A stretch of 64,000 nt of DNA from Phascolomyces articulosus (Eukaryota > Mucoromycota > Mucoromycetes > Mucorales > Lichtheimiaceae): the NCBI GenBank assembly GCA_025677815.1, contig JAIXMP010000006.1:744001-808000 (forward strand), written 5' to 3'. Under the pieces are notes generated by a model. It ran no database searches and was not told the origin of the DNA. It saw only the letters and a program-made list of their open reading frames with translations. How positions within the stretch are numbered: position 1 is the stretch's first letter; each line of letters begins with the position of its first letter. Below are positions 49,286 through 61,323 of this stretch, piece after piece. A program made the position numbers and the translations under genes.

Positions 49286-50217
49286 ATGAACAATAACTCA
49301 ATGACCGATCCACAGACTTTAGTAGAACAACCACCCTATCAAGAAACAGTGATCCATCCTACGACTCCCAATAGTCGTAGAACGAGTTTAACACAACAAC
49401 CCACTGAAAGCAATGATCATTCGAGTTCAATGACAACAGACGAAGAAGACGAAAGTGATCGAGTTCATGAATTCATTCCGCCATTTCTTGTTCGAACGAA
49501 ATCTCGACCAGAAAAAGAAAATTTACGACAACAATACCACGATAAAGATAAACAACATAACCCTTATGATACCTTTCGTCGTCTCTATGAACGATTTTCT
49601 CCTTCTGCTTTACTTGAAAATAAAGCAGCAGTGGCTCGAGATCATTTAGGTATAGGAAATATAGAATACATTCCCCCCCCAACGTGATGTCTTATGTCAT
49701 TATCATACGTGTGATATGTAGTATATCATCCACAACCACATGAATTACTCATTTTCTCTTATCTTTTATTTTTTTTTTCTGCAAATCAATAGCAAATGAA
49801 CGAACATTTTTGGCATGGCTGAGAACTTCTTTATCTTTGGTCACTGTGGGTGTTGGTAAGTTTAAAAATATGAACATGGATGAGAGTGGGTTGGGTATAT
49901 ATGATCTAATATTATCTTGATATAATAACGATGTTATTAACATGGATCTATGTATTTTAGCAATTACTCAATTATATAACCTAAATCCAACTAATAATGC
50001 CCATGCAGGACGATCGATTGGAGCCACTTTTGTGATACTTAGTATTGTATTTTTATATATGGCCAATGCTCGTTATTTCCATTCCCAAGTAGCATTAACC
50101 AAAGATATGTTTCCAGCGAGTCGAGGAGCCATATTATTTGGTTCAACAGCTGTATTGGCTGTCTTGATTGCCATGTTTGTACTTATTATCATTGATCAAA
50201 AACAACATCCAACATAA
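49286..50217 (+). CDS. DUF202 domain membrane protein, 3 exons
   Basis: Exons 49286-49649, 49793-49855, 49961-50217; 227 residues, phase-1 junctions. The first 120 residues are hydrophilic and acidic (TTDEEDESDRVHE) with basic patches. A DUF202 domain follows: ANERTFLAWLRTSLSLVTVG (the diagnostic start), then AITQLYNLNP. Two more membrane segments are GRSIGATFVILSIVFLYMAN and ILFGSTAVLAVLIAMFVLIII, making three spans. DUF202 also forms the C-terminal membrane part of vacuolar transporter chaperone proteins, and occurs in small standalone vacuolar or plasma-membrane proteins; this gene lacks the SPX and polyphosphate-polymerase parts. Exact role unknown. Last gene of the plus-strand cluster. 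Confidence 0.88.
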
Positions 50218-52721
50218 GTTCTTTTGTAAGAAGAAGAAGAAGAAGAAGAAAACAGCATGTATTCATTCCATTGTAGACTACAACAACAAATATCTTTTTT
50301 AATGCATCATTTTTGATTATATACACCTTTTACCAACCAATTCATTCATCTATACTCGTTTACAAACGATAAAAAAAAGACACGTTCATCTATGTATCAT
50401 AAAAACTCTCTCATTCCCATAACGCACGTTCTTTCATAATTATTATTTATTTTAGTTACTTTTTTTCCTCCTACTACTATTTATTTGTATGCTTTTTTCC
50501 CACATCACATAACACTCTATTCTCCTCTCATATATATAAATATGATATTATTTTTATCTTTTGAATGTCACAAACGTGGAGCGTTACACATTAAAGAAGA
50601 CAAAAGAAAGACTTATTTCCATAGTTTCTTTACAGAAACTATTTTGGTTGGGTGCAGTTCCTTTTAGCACACTAAAGTGTCTGTTTTTGGGAATTTTTCT
50701 AAAACAAGATCGGGTTTTCTTATTGCCATACGAAGCGTAGGTGGTTCGGCATGCAAAAAAAAACAATGGGATGGATCGGCATTAAAAAAAAGCTCTAGAA
50801 TCTCGGAGCAGACAGATCAAAAAAAAAAAGCAAACATATGCATATAAATATGGGCATTATTCATATACTACTATGGATTATGATCAACATCAAACAATCC
50901 ATTCCTTGTTTTATGATTATAAAAACACGAGGAAGGGGAAATATACTATTTTTTATATACAGGTAATATAATGAGTTTTGATATATTACCATTGATTGAC
51001 AAAACTATTATCTATGATATATGTATGCTATAATAGTATAATATTGTATGGTATTATAAACCTATAACTACAACTCAAATATTACGTGTACAGGAATGTG
51101 TTTTATATGTACTAGAAATATGTAGATGTAATTCAATAAAAAAGAAAAATTACCATATACATCAAACATATAATTTTTTATTTTAGAAAAAGTGGATGGG
51201 TTATTTTTTCTCCTGTAACAACTTCTATTACAGAGATAATAGGTAGAAGGCTTTATTTATTTGATCTACTACTGGATAATGATTTTTTTGTTGTATATAA
51301 AACTCAAACACAAATATTATATTATGCACTTGAGGGAAAAAACACAATTATGGTTTGTAAAATACTATGTTGTTCAACGAGAAGAAAAAACAATCTGCAT
51401 GAGTAATCAATAACACAAGAACCCAGCTTCTGGTATCAAAAAAAAAAAAGAAAAGAAAAGAAAAAGAAATGGTAATACTACATAAATCCTTATATACAAA
51501 TACTCCTATCCTAATGTAAAATTCGACGACAGATGGAAGAGAAAACTCTAACGCTTCAAAGTAGAGTTTATATTTTGCGTTGCGAATTATCAATTGATTT
51601 GAGTATTATCGAGAAAAACAATATATAGTAACTATCTTTGTAGTTTACAGACCCGGTTACCAACATTTTTATTTATTATGCATGAGAAACTATAAATAAC
51701 AAAACCAACTCCTCTTTGCAGCCGTTGTTTATTCAAGTAGTGTAAACTATAAAAAATGGCTGCACGTTTACGATTAACACTCTATTCATCATTTTTTATA
51801 ACAGCAATGATACTACAGTATTATATAATCTTTTTTTTTGAAATATTATATATATTTTTATTAGAAAAAAAAAGTGATCCGACATACAAGAGTATTATTA
51901 TGTAGGACATTGTGCATATTAAATCCATTAGAAGAAAGTCAAATTAATTATTAGATAACTATATAAAAATCATACGAAAGTGGAAGAAAGGCAACAAGTG
52001 GTTTTATTAGTAGAAATGGCAGTAAACTATTATAGATCAGGGTCCTCTATCTCCATCTATATGAAAAAAGAAATTTGGTTATTTCATACCTTTCATTACA
52101 ACGACGATTCAACGACTGAACGCAACCCGGCTTAATTTGGGAGGTCATTATCAAAATGAATGGTGCCGAGTTTGTCCGTTCGTTCTTGTGTGCTTTTTTT
52201 TTTCTAAAAAAACACCTTTTAATCCTCTAGAGCAACAGTAGGAGTAGGAATGAAAAGAAATTGGGCAAACCAATATAATTTTTATTATACTATACACCTT
52301 AATTTAATATAGATATAATGATCGTTAGGATTAAAGAACATACCTCTTGGCACGCAATAGGTTCTCATTGAACAAAGTTATACTATTTCCATCCAGTCAA
52401 GAAGAGGATAAATCTGTACAAAGATTTAGTGCTGGAAATGTTGAAACGTGGAAAAGTATATTTACACTATCAAGGGGAACATAAGTTTGTTTAGCATCGG
52501 AAAAAATGTTCAAGGCTGTACTTTTATATTACTTTGATTACTTTAGGTCTGGATGTTTTGTCCAAATTGAGCGACTACAAATATGATGGTAAATTTGTAT
52601 ATAGATATAAATTGTTGTGAGTAGAAGAACATATACTTCTCTATTTGACACGAACAGTAATAGTTTTATTTTATTTTATTTATATAAAAAAAAACATTAA
52701 AGGCATACCAGGATTTTAGTG
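50218..52721. other. Gene-poor AT-rich stretch
   Basis: Contains an AAG repeat near 50230-50250 and many homopolymers. No coding exon, RNA gene or mobile element could be supported. Confidence 0.5.
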
Positions 52722-52934
52722 ATGTAGGATAAAACTAACCTGTCTCACGACGGTCTAACCCCAGCTCGCGTTCCCTATTAGTGGGTGAACCAACACTTAC
52801 TGAATTCTGCTACAGTATGATAGGAAAAGCCGACATCGAAGAATCAAAAAGCAACGTCGCTATCAACGTTTGGCTGCCACAAGACAGTTATCCCTATGGT
52901 AACCTTTCTGGCACTTCTAGGTTAACATTTTATG
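52722..52934 (-). pseudogene. 28S (25S) rRNA-derived fragment
   Basis: Read on the minus strand, about 210 bases match the highly conserved 3' part of eukaryotic cytosolic large-subunit rRNA. They include AGGGATAACTG, TAGCGACGTTGCTTTTTGAT, CTTCGATGTCGGC, CACCCACTAATAGGGAACG and GACCGTCGTGAGACAGGTTA. Differences at universally conserved sites (for example CATAGGGATAACTGTCTTG for CACAGGGATAACTGGCTTG, and a 5-base loss before TTCACCCACT) show it is not a functional rRNA. An A-rich AAATA repeat lies just downstream on the minus strand (52660-52690), compatible with retroposition. This is a nuclear-type sequence, not mitochondrial. Confidence 0.88.
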
Positions 52935-53207
52935 ATGTACTTTTCCCTCTTTCACATAGACATATGAAACTAGTTGTTCCATGTGAAAGGGAGAGAAGAA
53001 ACCATTCACCATATAGACATCCTTCATATAGATTTTCGTCCAAACAAGAGTAAATCTATCTATTCTTCCATTCCAGATTAGACGAGCAATAAAGACATTC
53101 TCGTCTATCTTGAATGTATCCAGAATGGAGAAACAAGCAGTGTATGCACGGCGTTCAGTGTTCGCAGCTTGGTTATCAATGGTAGTGTTTGTCCTCTGTC
53201 GTAGTAC
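52917..53207 (-). other. Unassigned coding-like exon A, related to 53568-53850
   Basis: A minus-strand frame opens after an acceptor-like TTCCTTCAG (53208) and runs 90-odd codons to a stop inside the 28S-derived fragment. It contains AYTACFSILD, ARLIWNGRIDRFTLVWTKIY and FFSPFH. Similarity to exon B is in the order W-(N/D)-R-x-x-R-(F/Y)-x-x-S/T-L-W. No start codon is convincing and no known family is recognised. It may be the end of a broken gene. Confidence 0.3.
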
Positions 53208-53567
53208 CTGAAGGAAAAATACCAAGATAAAAAAAAAAATCAAAGATAAAACCACGTAAAAAAAGTTTTTTCCTGTCCGATGCATCACTTATTATCAATT
53301 TCACATGAGAAAAAAAAAAGATATCTAGTTGTAATGATGGTTTTTTTAAGTAAACAATAAACAATAAAAACAGGATTTCTTTTAATCATCAACCAGCGTA
53401 GTTCATAATAATAATCATTATTAATAATGATGTATCTTCAAATCAACTCACATAAAAGTAGACAATAGTGAGTAACATTATATATATATATAATAATGGT
53501 GAGTAAAATGATCAGCATCATGATGGTAAAACATAAATAATATACACTTTGAAAAAAGACAGGAAGG

Positions 53568-53850
53568 CTACGGACTGGCTTTACTAAGAGTCACCAGGTT
53601 AAGAAGGGGTCCCACATGATTGCGAAGCCGTCGTATTTGGGAAATGTTCGATAAAAGACATTCTAGATGAAATTTGTTTATTTTCCTATATACAATTCCC
53701 ATCCACAAGGAGTATTTATATCTGTTTTCTCTATCCCAGATTATCATATAATAAAGGAGTGATTGTCTATCTGGAATAGAGAGGAAACAGATAATAGTAT
53801 GAAGGTAAGCATCTTTCAAATATGTTTTGCGTGGTCTTTGGTATTACTGT
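53568..53850 (-). other. Unassigned coding-like exon B, related to 52917-53207
   Basis: A minus-strand frame reads KDAYLHTIICFLSIPDRQSL, YYMIIWDRENRYKYSLWMGI, then FHLECLLSNISQIRRLRNH and a stop at 53568. It resembles exon A in both protein and DNA (CCAGATTA..AATAAAG..GTCTATCT). The two look like diverged tandem copies of a gene of unknown function, perhaps partly decayed. F-box or leucine-rich affiliation was considered but is unsupported. Confidence 0.3.
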
Positions 53851-56142
53851 CCTCCACGCACCAACATTGGAGGACAATGAATAAGTGAAAAAAAAACACG
53901 TACAAAAAAAAAGTTAGGTTTTTTTTCTATCAAATGCCATTTGCAATGTGCATTACTTTTTATCTATTCGCATGTATAATGATAGTTATGATACCTAACG
54001 ATATTGATGATTTCAAGTCATAAAAAACAGGTTTTTAATTATCACCTGTGTAGGTCATTCAATCTAATTATCAAAGTTAACTATAGTATTTTTATTATAT
54101 ACTTTGTAAAAGTAATAATAAAATAAACACATGGTCTAGATTCTTTAATTGTTAAAGTTGTTTCGAGAGAGAAAAGATGCATAAAAAAATGCACACTATA
54201 CCTAATATGCTAACCATCCTTCTTTTTTTTAACGACAAGAAAAGGCAATAAATATTAGGGGAGAAGGATGCAGGGTGTATATGTATCTATCTGTGGTGTA
54301 ATGTGTCTATTGAGTCAAGTATCTCAAAGGATCTCACAAGCAGAAAAAAAGCATTTTTTTAACAACTACCTATTTGAATGCATATAATTTTTTTTACTGT
54401 GTTTTTTTTTGTTGATGTGAAATGATCGTCCACAGACATGCATCTCATTATCTCATACATTTCATTATTATGGCAGCAGCAAAGAAGAACAAAAACTGGC
54501 ACCACTATTATAACACCCGTGAATCTTTTGAAAAAGGTGTTCCCCACGACATACTCCTTTTAGAAGCATTTTGAGTTGAAGGATAATAATGATGATAACC
54601 AAACAAAAAAAGTACATTCTTTGAACATGACAAAATAATGATCTATGTTTATTGTGGGCTCACTAAAACAATCAATGGGCTGCATGTAGATGACTCCCAA
54701 TGTATCGTCATTGCAAAGTGTTTAATTTTTTCAGGAGTGTATAAGATATCATTCTTGTGACATTATGAACAAAAACAAAGATCGTACATTGAGATAATAA
54801 TAAAAGACTAATCTTGTAATTAGTAGAAAGAAGTGTTATTTACGTTCAACGGATGTTGCACCTGCAGAAAAAAAAAACAAGGAAAAAAACGCGGATTCTT
54901 TACATGAATGCCTATGCAATTAACCCTGTAAGGAAAAAAAGGCGTAATACATGTTTACTTACTAGTAGGTACACACAAGTCTACTACTAACAACAGCATT
55001 TATTATGCGATATCATGATGATAACTAGTTAGAGGGGTTAATAATAGTGATTGGGAGAACCCACGATCCAGAATCCAACAAAAGTTGTTATCATATTAGA
55101 GATAATTGTTGTATATTATAAACATAGGATTGATTTCTACTAGATCATTCATAGTGAGGTATTCTATTTTCTGTTGTTATCATTCTCTTTAAATAAACTC
55201 CTTTATTTGATTTCCCCCTTGACGTAAAGTTTCATCGCATCAACAAAGATTCAGGGTTATAAAAAATGAGGGTTTTTTTTGTTTTTGTTTTTTTTTGAAA
55301 GAAACTCATGCAATCATGTTTAAATATTCTATCCATGATAGAAAGGAATTGTAAAATATAAGGGGGTAAAAATCAAGATGTAAGACACAAACAGACATGC
55401 GGGAAACCTTTTTTTGAGAGTTGATAGATCAACGACACCATTCAAAATCTATATGACATCGTTTATCATCGTCATAATAATAATCTTCATGGATGTGAAT
55501 AATACATGTGAATTTCGTCAATTTTTTTTAAATAGAACAATTATCTATCTACTTTTGCTGGCATCACCATTTGTTATAATTAATGATTATAATATATCAC
55601 ACCATTATTTTTTTTAAAAAAATACCAAACATTTAAGAATTCATTTTTTATATAGGTAAAATAATATAAAACAATTTGTATTAAAGCATTTGTTCAGAAG
55701 AAAAGAGAGGATGGTAACAAAAAAAAATTCAAAGAGGTGGGGGCTGCAAAATGGAGATAATATGAACACGAAACAGAAAAAGTTTAAGGGGGGCTTTGAG
55801 GGAAGATTCACCCCGAGGGGCGTAAAAATAAAAATAATAAAAGAATTGTGTATTTTTTTTTAAAAAAAAACTCTTTAAAAGATATAAAAAGAAGATATTG
55901 TGTTTGTGGAGTTTAATAACAAAAAGATGGTAGTTATAGTAGTTGATTATGTACATCAAAGAAGTAAGGGAAAAATAGACAGCAGCGATAAAAAAGAAGT
56001 GTGTGTTTGTGGATTGAAAGTGTGGAAATATGTATAGTCAAGAAAGTGTGTGTGTGAGACGGTATAGAATGGATATAAAAGTTGTAGAAAATAGATTGTA
56101 ATAATAATAATAATAATATATAGAATAAAGTAATAATTTTTT
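53851..56142. other. Gene-poor AT-rich stretch
   Basis: No gene, RNA or repeat supported. Many homopolymers; short trinucleotide TAA run near 56100-56120. Confidence 0.5.
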
Positions 56143-56424
56143 TTAATGAACCATGCTCACAACAGCTTTGTTATAGTCACCAACACTATACGATCGTGGA
56201 CGAAGCTGCTTGTTGTTGCTGGAAACATCGCTCACTTGTAAATGATGAATAGGTACAATGAAACTGGAATCTTGAGGAAGTGGATTATGAGTACGAGCAA
56301 TTTCTTCTTGTTCATACAATTGACTTGCAGTCAAGATTTGTCGTAATTCTTGGCAACACGCATCGTCGTTTTCAAATGAAAGAGAGAAAGAAGGTTTCTT
56401 GGGACAAGGTGCGACGATATTCAT
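56143..56424 (-). CDS. Small protein of unknown function
   Basis: A single-exon frame of 93 residues with a true ATG at 56424. The sequence is balanced and protein-like: MNIVAPCPKKPSFSLSF, an acidic DDACCQEL with adjacent Cys, LRQILTASQLYEQEEIART (probably helical), then RPRSYSVGDYNKAVVSMVH. RPRSYS resembles an AGC-kinase or 14-3-3 type site. No membrane segment or known domain. It is isolated, with more than 1.5 kb of noncoding DNA on both sides. Function unknown. Confidence 0.6.
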   Translation of the reverse strand: MNIVAPCPKKPSFSLSFENDDACCQELRQILTASQLYEQEEIARTHNPLPQDSSFIVPIHHLQVSDVSSNNKQLRPRSYSVGDYNKAVVSMVH

Positions 56425-58199
56425 GATTGGATATTGTGGTTGTTATTGTTATTATTATTATAGGATATATAGATAGATGAAATGCTGATAAATGCTTAGG
56501 ATGTATGTAAGAAATTATAATATGTACAGTATATATAAAAAGTTGAAGTAGTAGTAAAAAAGAAGTGGGTGAAAAAAGATCTTTTTTTAAAGTTGCTACG
56601 GTTTTTATTTAAATACTCTTTTGGATTTAATCCTTTTCTATTCTCTCCCCCCAAAACATACACACATACACCCCGCAGCGAGTTTGAGTTATTATAAGTG
56701 ATGGTGTTACCCACGACCAGCAAACCAACCAAAAAACAACAACCTTGGCTTTTTATCATTTTCTCCTTAAAAGTTGAACCTGGCTCTCAAAAAAAAAAGC
56801 TCGTGCCTTATTATTTTTATCTGCCCTTCCTTTTCTTATTATAATCCCCTTACCGGATAAGTTCATATACTCCTTATATATACATTTTGAATAAGTAATA
56901 GTCATTTTAATAATAATTATCTTTTATGAATGCCATTTTCATTGTATAAAAGACAATGATTCTAAATAGATTGAGTAAGATCATTATTAGATAGCCAAGC
57001 CCTATCAAGTATATTGTGTGAGTATATATATTAATCGTGTGCTGTTCTCATAGCAACAACAACATAAACCATATATAAGGTTTGGCGGTGTGTTACAATG
57101 GAACCATCACCGCGTGTTACAAGTGAACCTGTTGCTTAAAAACGAATGCCGAATTCAATTCCGATTGAAATACTGCTACGCAACAGCAAAAGGGGGAGAG
57201 AAAAGATTAGAAGGGGATCTTACTTAGTAACTAACTAACTATGATATAACACACAAACAAAATGTTGCTGATTAAGGAGAATGAATAACAATCACTTAAT
57301 ATGAAATATTAAGAAGATAATGAATATAATGAATATAATACAAGCACCTTATTTTTGACAAATAATAAGAATAATAATGTGACACAACTTGTAAATTTAT
57401 AATGCGGGTTCTCAGCACACACCTCTCCCTTCTAATACCAGTTTTAGCCTGATCGACCTGTGACCTTTTTCTTTTTCTCATGGAAAAGAAAACACAGCAC
57501 ACAGAGGTCCTGTTCCAATGAAACCAATCAATCTCCTCCTCCCCCAAAAGTAATTGAACACTATGCCAAAATAGTTGAAAAATCGGTGTTGCATCACGTT
57601 ACAGAATAAGAAAAGCACACGCTTTGACCCGCATTTCTTTTCTTTTTTGTATCAGACTTTGCTTCAGTGCATTAGTGTGATACTTTTCTATTCAATCATC
57701 TTTATACCACAAAATAAAATAAAAAAAAAGCAATTCTATTTATTCTTAAAACAGTTCGATGAAACACATAAAAACATCTGGATTTGCTATTAATTTTTTG
57801 ACTGGAACTTATTGACCGACTTTTTTTTTTCCTCTGTTACATACCATCATCATTAGACGTCATTTTAATAAGATATATTAAGGTCCAACCGTTACTAATA
57901 CTACAATGAGTCAATCAATAGATAATAAAATAAATAACATTGATATATAAATATGAATATAAAACGAAATACCTTTAAGAAGAAAATCACTCCACCACTA
58001 AAAAAAACGTTGGTTCCCTTTTCGGTCCAATTTCCCGGTCCACCATCCAAACATCCGAGTTTTTTTTTTTAGGGCTGAGAAAGAAAAAAAAAAGCTGTTG
58101 CTGCAAGTTAATAAAGAACGTGGACGCTTTGATGTTTAATGTGGTACCTAAAATAGTTTAGTACAACAATCCAAACCCAGGGCACACCCATCATCCACT
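56425..58199. other. Intergenic region upstream of the 93-codon gene
   Basis: AT-rich; no supported feature. Confidence 0.5.
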
Positions 58200-58436
58200 T
58201 GCCGATATACTAACGTCTGGCGCTCCCCATTTTCAATTTGGCATACATCGCTTTTTCAACTTGGCATTTATGATTTTTCATGCTGGCAGCAAATTCTGTA
58301 TATTTTGTATTATAATACCCGTCAACATGAAAAATAATAAATGCCAAGTTGAAAAAAACTAGCAACGCCAAATGAAAAAGTAACGTATGCTAAATTGAAA
58401 ATGGGGAGGCGCCAAACATTAGTAAAAATCCTGTAT
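58200..58436. mobile_element. Palindromic MITE (foldback), about 235 bp
   Basis: The two halves are near-perfect inverted copies around about 58316. ACTAACGTCTGGCGCTCCCC on the left pairs with reversed GGAGGCGCCAAACATTAGT on the right, and TTTTTCAACTTGGCATTTAT pairs with its reverse. The right end continues AAAAATCCTGTA, the same terminus as the long inverted repeats at 32506 and 37483. It encodes nothing and would form a long hairpin. Confidence 0.85.
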
Positions 58437-59847
58437 TATTTGATTAACTCGTCCTTCTTCAATAAAACATTTTATATCAACCTCTCCCAAAAAAATGAAG
58501 GTTTTTTTTATTGTTGATCAGTGACAAGATATATTGTGTTGAATGATAAAAAATATGAATAAAACGTTCCTCCTTTTTTAGAGAGATTATTAATAAAAAT
58601 CAATTAATTAACTATACCACTATTTCATAATCATTTTAATGATTAATACAAAAGCATATATACTGGAAGACATGATTCTAATACTTCCATTAGAGCTGCT
58701 TATATATTAAATCTTACTACCATGGTCTCTGTCACTTGTCAATAGAAAATGTTCTATGTGTTACAAATATAGCAAGATGCTTCATTTCTTTGCCATAATA
58801 ACAAGTAGCTATATTCATATCTAATAAGGTACTATTAGGCTAAAATTTATATTTATTATTGTGGACGGCTGAATTGACCTGCGACTATAGATAAGAAACC
58901 ATTATTAAAGGTACTGTACATAATATTTTTACATATAAAATTAAGAGCAGTAAGTTGGATATATTATTTTAAATCATAAAAAAATGAGTTTATTTTGGAG
59001 GGTCGGCTATTGACACCAGGAGATACAAATAATATACAGGGAATAATAGTTTATATATAAAAGGAACAATTTTTTTTTACTATATATCTAATACTAATAA
59101 AGAGTGCCAGTTGCAAAAGATTTTTACTACTAACTCAAGTAGTCCAGACAGTTCGTAATTTTGGTTATGCGTCTGTGATGACCATGTTGGCTGTTTTTTT
59201 TTCTTTGAGAGAGAGAGAGAAGGTTGATATGACGGAAGAATGATAGCTATAAGTCGTATATATAATCGACAAATGAGAGATGAGTGTAAACTGCGCTTTG
59301 ACCTTTTTTAAAGGAATGTTGAATCATTTGATTTTGTGCTGTATTACATGACGATGGTATTTTGACGTTGGATCGTTTTTGGTTTTGATTCTTGGTGGTC
59401 GCTTGATTTAATTAACTGAGAAGAATCTAATATCCTAGGGTATGTATACGTAAAGAATATTATGATTCCTTCATGTATTTGGGTATAAATGCGCAATTAA
59501 AAATATAGATTTACTTTAATCCATGCCCTAGGTCAAATTAATAGCAAAAAAGGTTTTTTATTATAAATATTGTTTAATAACTTTGGGTATTTGTTATTGC
59601 CATTGAATTTGTTGTTATGGACCAAGATCGTACTATACTGCTTCATTGCTTTTTGCTTTTTTTTTATTGAGCTTGATTTTTTAGAGGGCAGTCGTATTTT
59701 TTTTTGATTTCTTGTTTTTTATATTGCTCTTTATATTTAGGCTTGTTTCCATTGTCGATAATACCATCACTGTGAAATGTTTTGCTGTGTGTGTTTTTTT
59801 GTGGGAGATTAAATGGATTTGGGAAGAAATACTAGATGGGTTTGGGG
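58437..59847. other. Gene-poor AT-rich stretch
   Basis: No supported gene or RNA. A short GA repeat lies at about 59208-59221. Confidence 0.5.
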
Positions 59848-59852
59848 ACAGT

Positions 59853-60059
59853 TGTTACCAGTTAGGTAATATTCTAGTCTAGAGTAACTTGAGCCAAAAG
59901 ACTAAGGCTTGAGTTGCACAAAGGCTTAGGGGTATAAATAGCCTCTGAGTCCAAATCAATAAAAAATAAGCTTTTCTTTCACTTTTTCATCACTTTATTT
60001 TCTACTGCATCATCAATTGACCTAGAAAACTACTATAGACTTGGGCTTAGTCTATAACA
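59853..60059 (+). mobile_element. Solo LTR, 207 bp, with 5-bp target duplication
   Basis: Begins TGTTACCAG and ends CTATAACA (TG..CA termini with TGTTA/TAACA inverted ends). It is flanked by ACAGT on both sides (59848-59852 and 60060-60064). Inside are a TATA box (GGTATAAATAGCC, about 59930) followed 3' by AATAAAAAATAAGC, the promoter and poly(A) layout of a retrotransposon LTR in plus orientation. No internal retrotransposon sequence is present, so it is the product of LTR-LTR recombination. Confidence 0.88.
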
Positions 60060-60302
60060 ACAGTATTTTTCTTTTTTGTTTTTTTTTATAAGTATCCTTT
60101 TTTCTTACCAGTATGGTTATCACAGACATAAACTTACTAGCTATTACAATATACTGAATTTTCATAAATAAACTTTTTACAACGTACCTTTTGAAAAATA
60201 TATATATATAATTGTCTTGATGTTGCTAGATGTGTCAATAGCCGTAAATTTCCAAGAGAGAGCACTCACTGCCCCATCAACACAAGAATTTCCAGATATT
60301 TG

Positions 60303-60524
60303 TTATTGATTACATAAAATTGTACCAAATGTGAGTGGATAACAAGGATTAAATTTGATATGAAAAAATTCGCTTTGTTGTTGTTGCAAAATTCGAGACA
60401 GGATTTGCAAATAATGAGGGGTAACTCTACCAGGAGTGTCAATGAACCAAATAATAGAATAATGTCCGTTGAGTGGATGTATCTTCTTTTCTTTTTCGCT
60501 TGCTTTGTTGTTGTGAAGATGTAA
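60303..60524 (-). other. Candidate C-terminal exon of an unknown gene
   Basis: After an acceptor-like TTGTTGCAG (ending 60525) a minus-strand frame runs 73 codons to TAA at 60303. It has HYSIIWFIDTPGRVTPHYLQ, a Gln run and FHIKFNPCYPLTFGTI. A donor-like CGCCAG|GTAAAA lies upstream near 60680. The preceding sequence has one frame rich in Ala, Pro and Val with a repeated SELAP/PELAT motif, but that frame does not join this exon in phase. It may be a real terminal exon or a relic. No family recognised. Confidence 0.3.
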
Positions 60525-60822
60525 CTGCAACAACAAAGAAGAGGGAAGAAAAGAAATGATATGTTTCTGTGTGTATGTCGATTAATGAAAACATTGGCAA
60601 ATATAAAACAATTTCTTATGTTTAAATAAAAAATGATGCATCAGAAAAATAGTGGCTTTGATTATAATATTTTTACCTGGCGATATGAAAGCTGGAGCCA
60701 GTTCAGAGTTCACTGAGATGGAAGCCGTAGCCAGTTCAGGGCCAAAAGGCACAGTGGTAGCCGGAGCAAAACCAAAGACCGGAACAGAGAACTCGTAGCC
60801 AGTCTAATTGGTTCCATAGGAT

Positions 60823-61323
60823 TCAACATACAGCGAGATCCACCTCAAGGAGGTATGGTTCAACCGATTGTTGGAGGTTGACATTGTGTTCTTGTAATAA
60901 ATAGTCGGGAGCATACGCACTAGCGACAGATAATGCAGAAGAAGAACCACCTTCAGTCATTTCCACATCATCATCAAAGACTGCAACCACATCGACTGGC
61001 ATAAACGAAACCAAACATGGTGAAGGGTGAACGGAATCTGTATGCAAATATATTGATTCAAATTGTTCAATAAGTTCCGCCATTTGAGAACCGTGTACAG
61101 TAAGAGAATCCTGCAATGGTGATTGAGGAACACAACCAGATAAAGCATTGGCATCATCCAATACTGTTCGACATGTTTGGGAGAGCTCAATGTTAATTGG
61201 AGTTAATGGTCTTAATACGCTGGCCATCGATCGAAATCGTCGATGACGGTGTGATAAAAGTGCAGGAGCAAGCACAGTGGTGCTCACCGCCATAATGGAT
61301 TGCACCGATGCAAGGCGTTCCAA
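60823..61323 (-). other. Open frame of unknown nature
   Basis: A 166-codon minus-strand frame without an ATG at its 5' end. Composition is protein-like: ERLASVQSIMAVSTTVLAPA, LLSHRHRRFRSMASVLRP, DDVEMTEGGSSSALS. It could be a relic or an internal exon; upstream (61532-61732) another frame with TKSLIIAGISTPKRTAVIAS may belong to the same broken gene. No known domain. Confidence 0.25.

Noticed and set aside
52781..53053. 90-residue plus-strand frame in the rRNA-like region
   Set aside because: It is the antisense of the 28S-derived fragment and of the minus-strand exon, not a gene.
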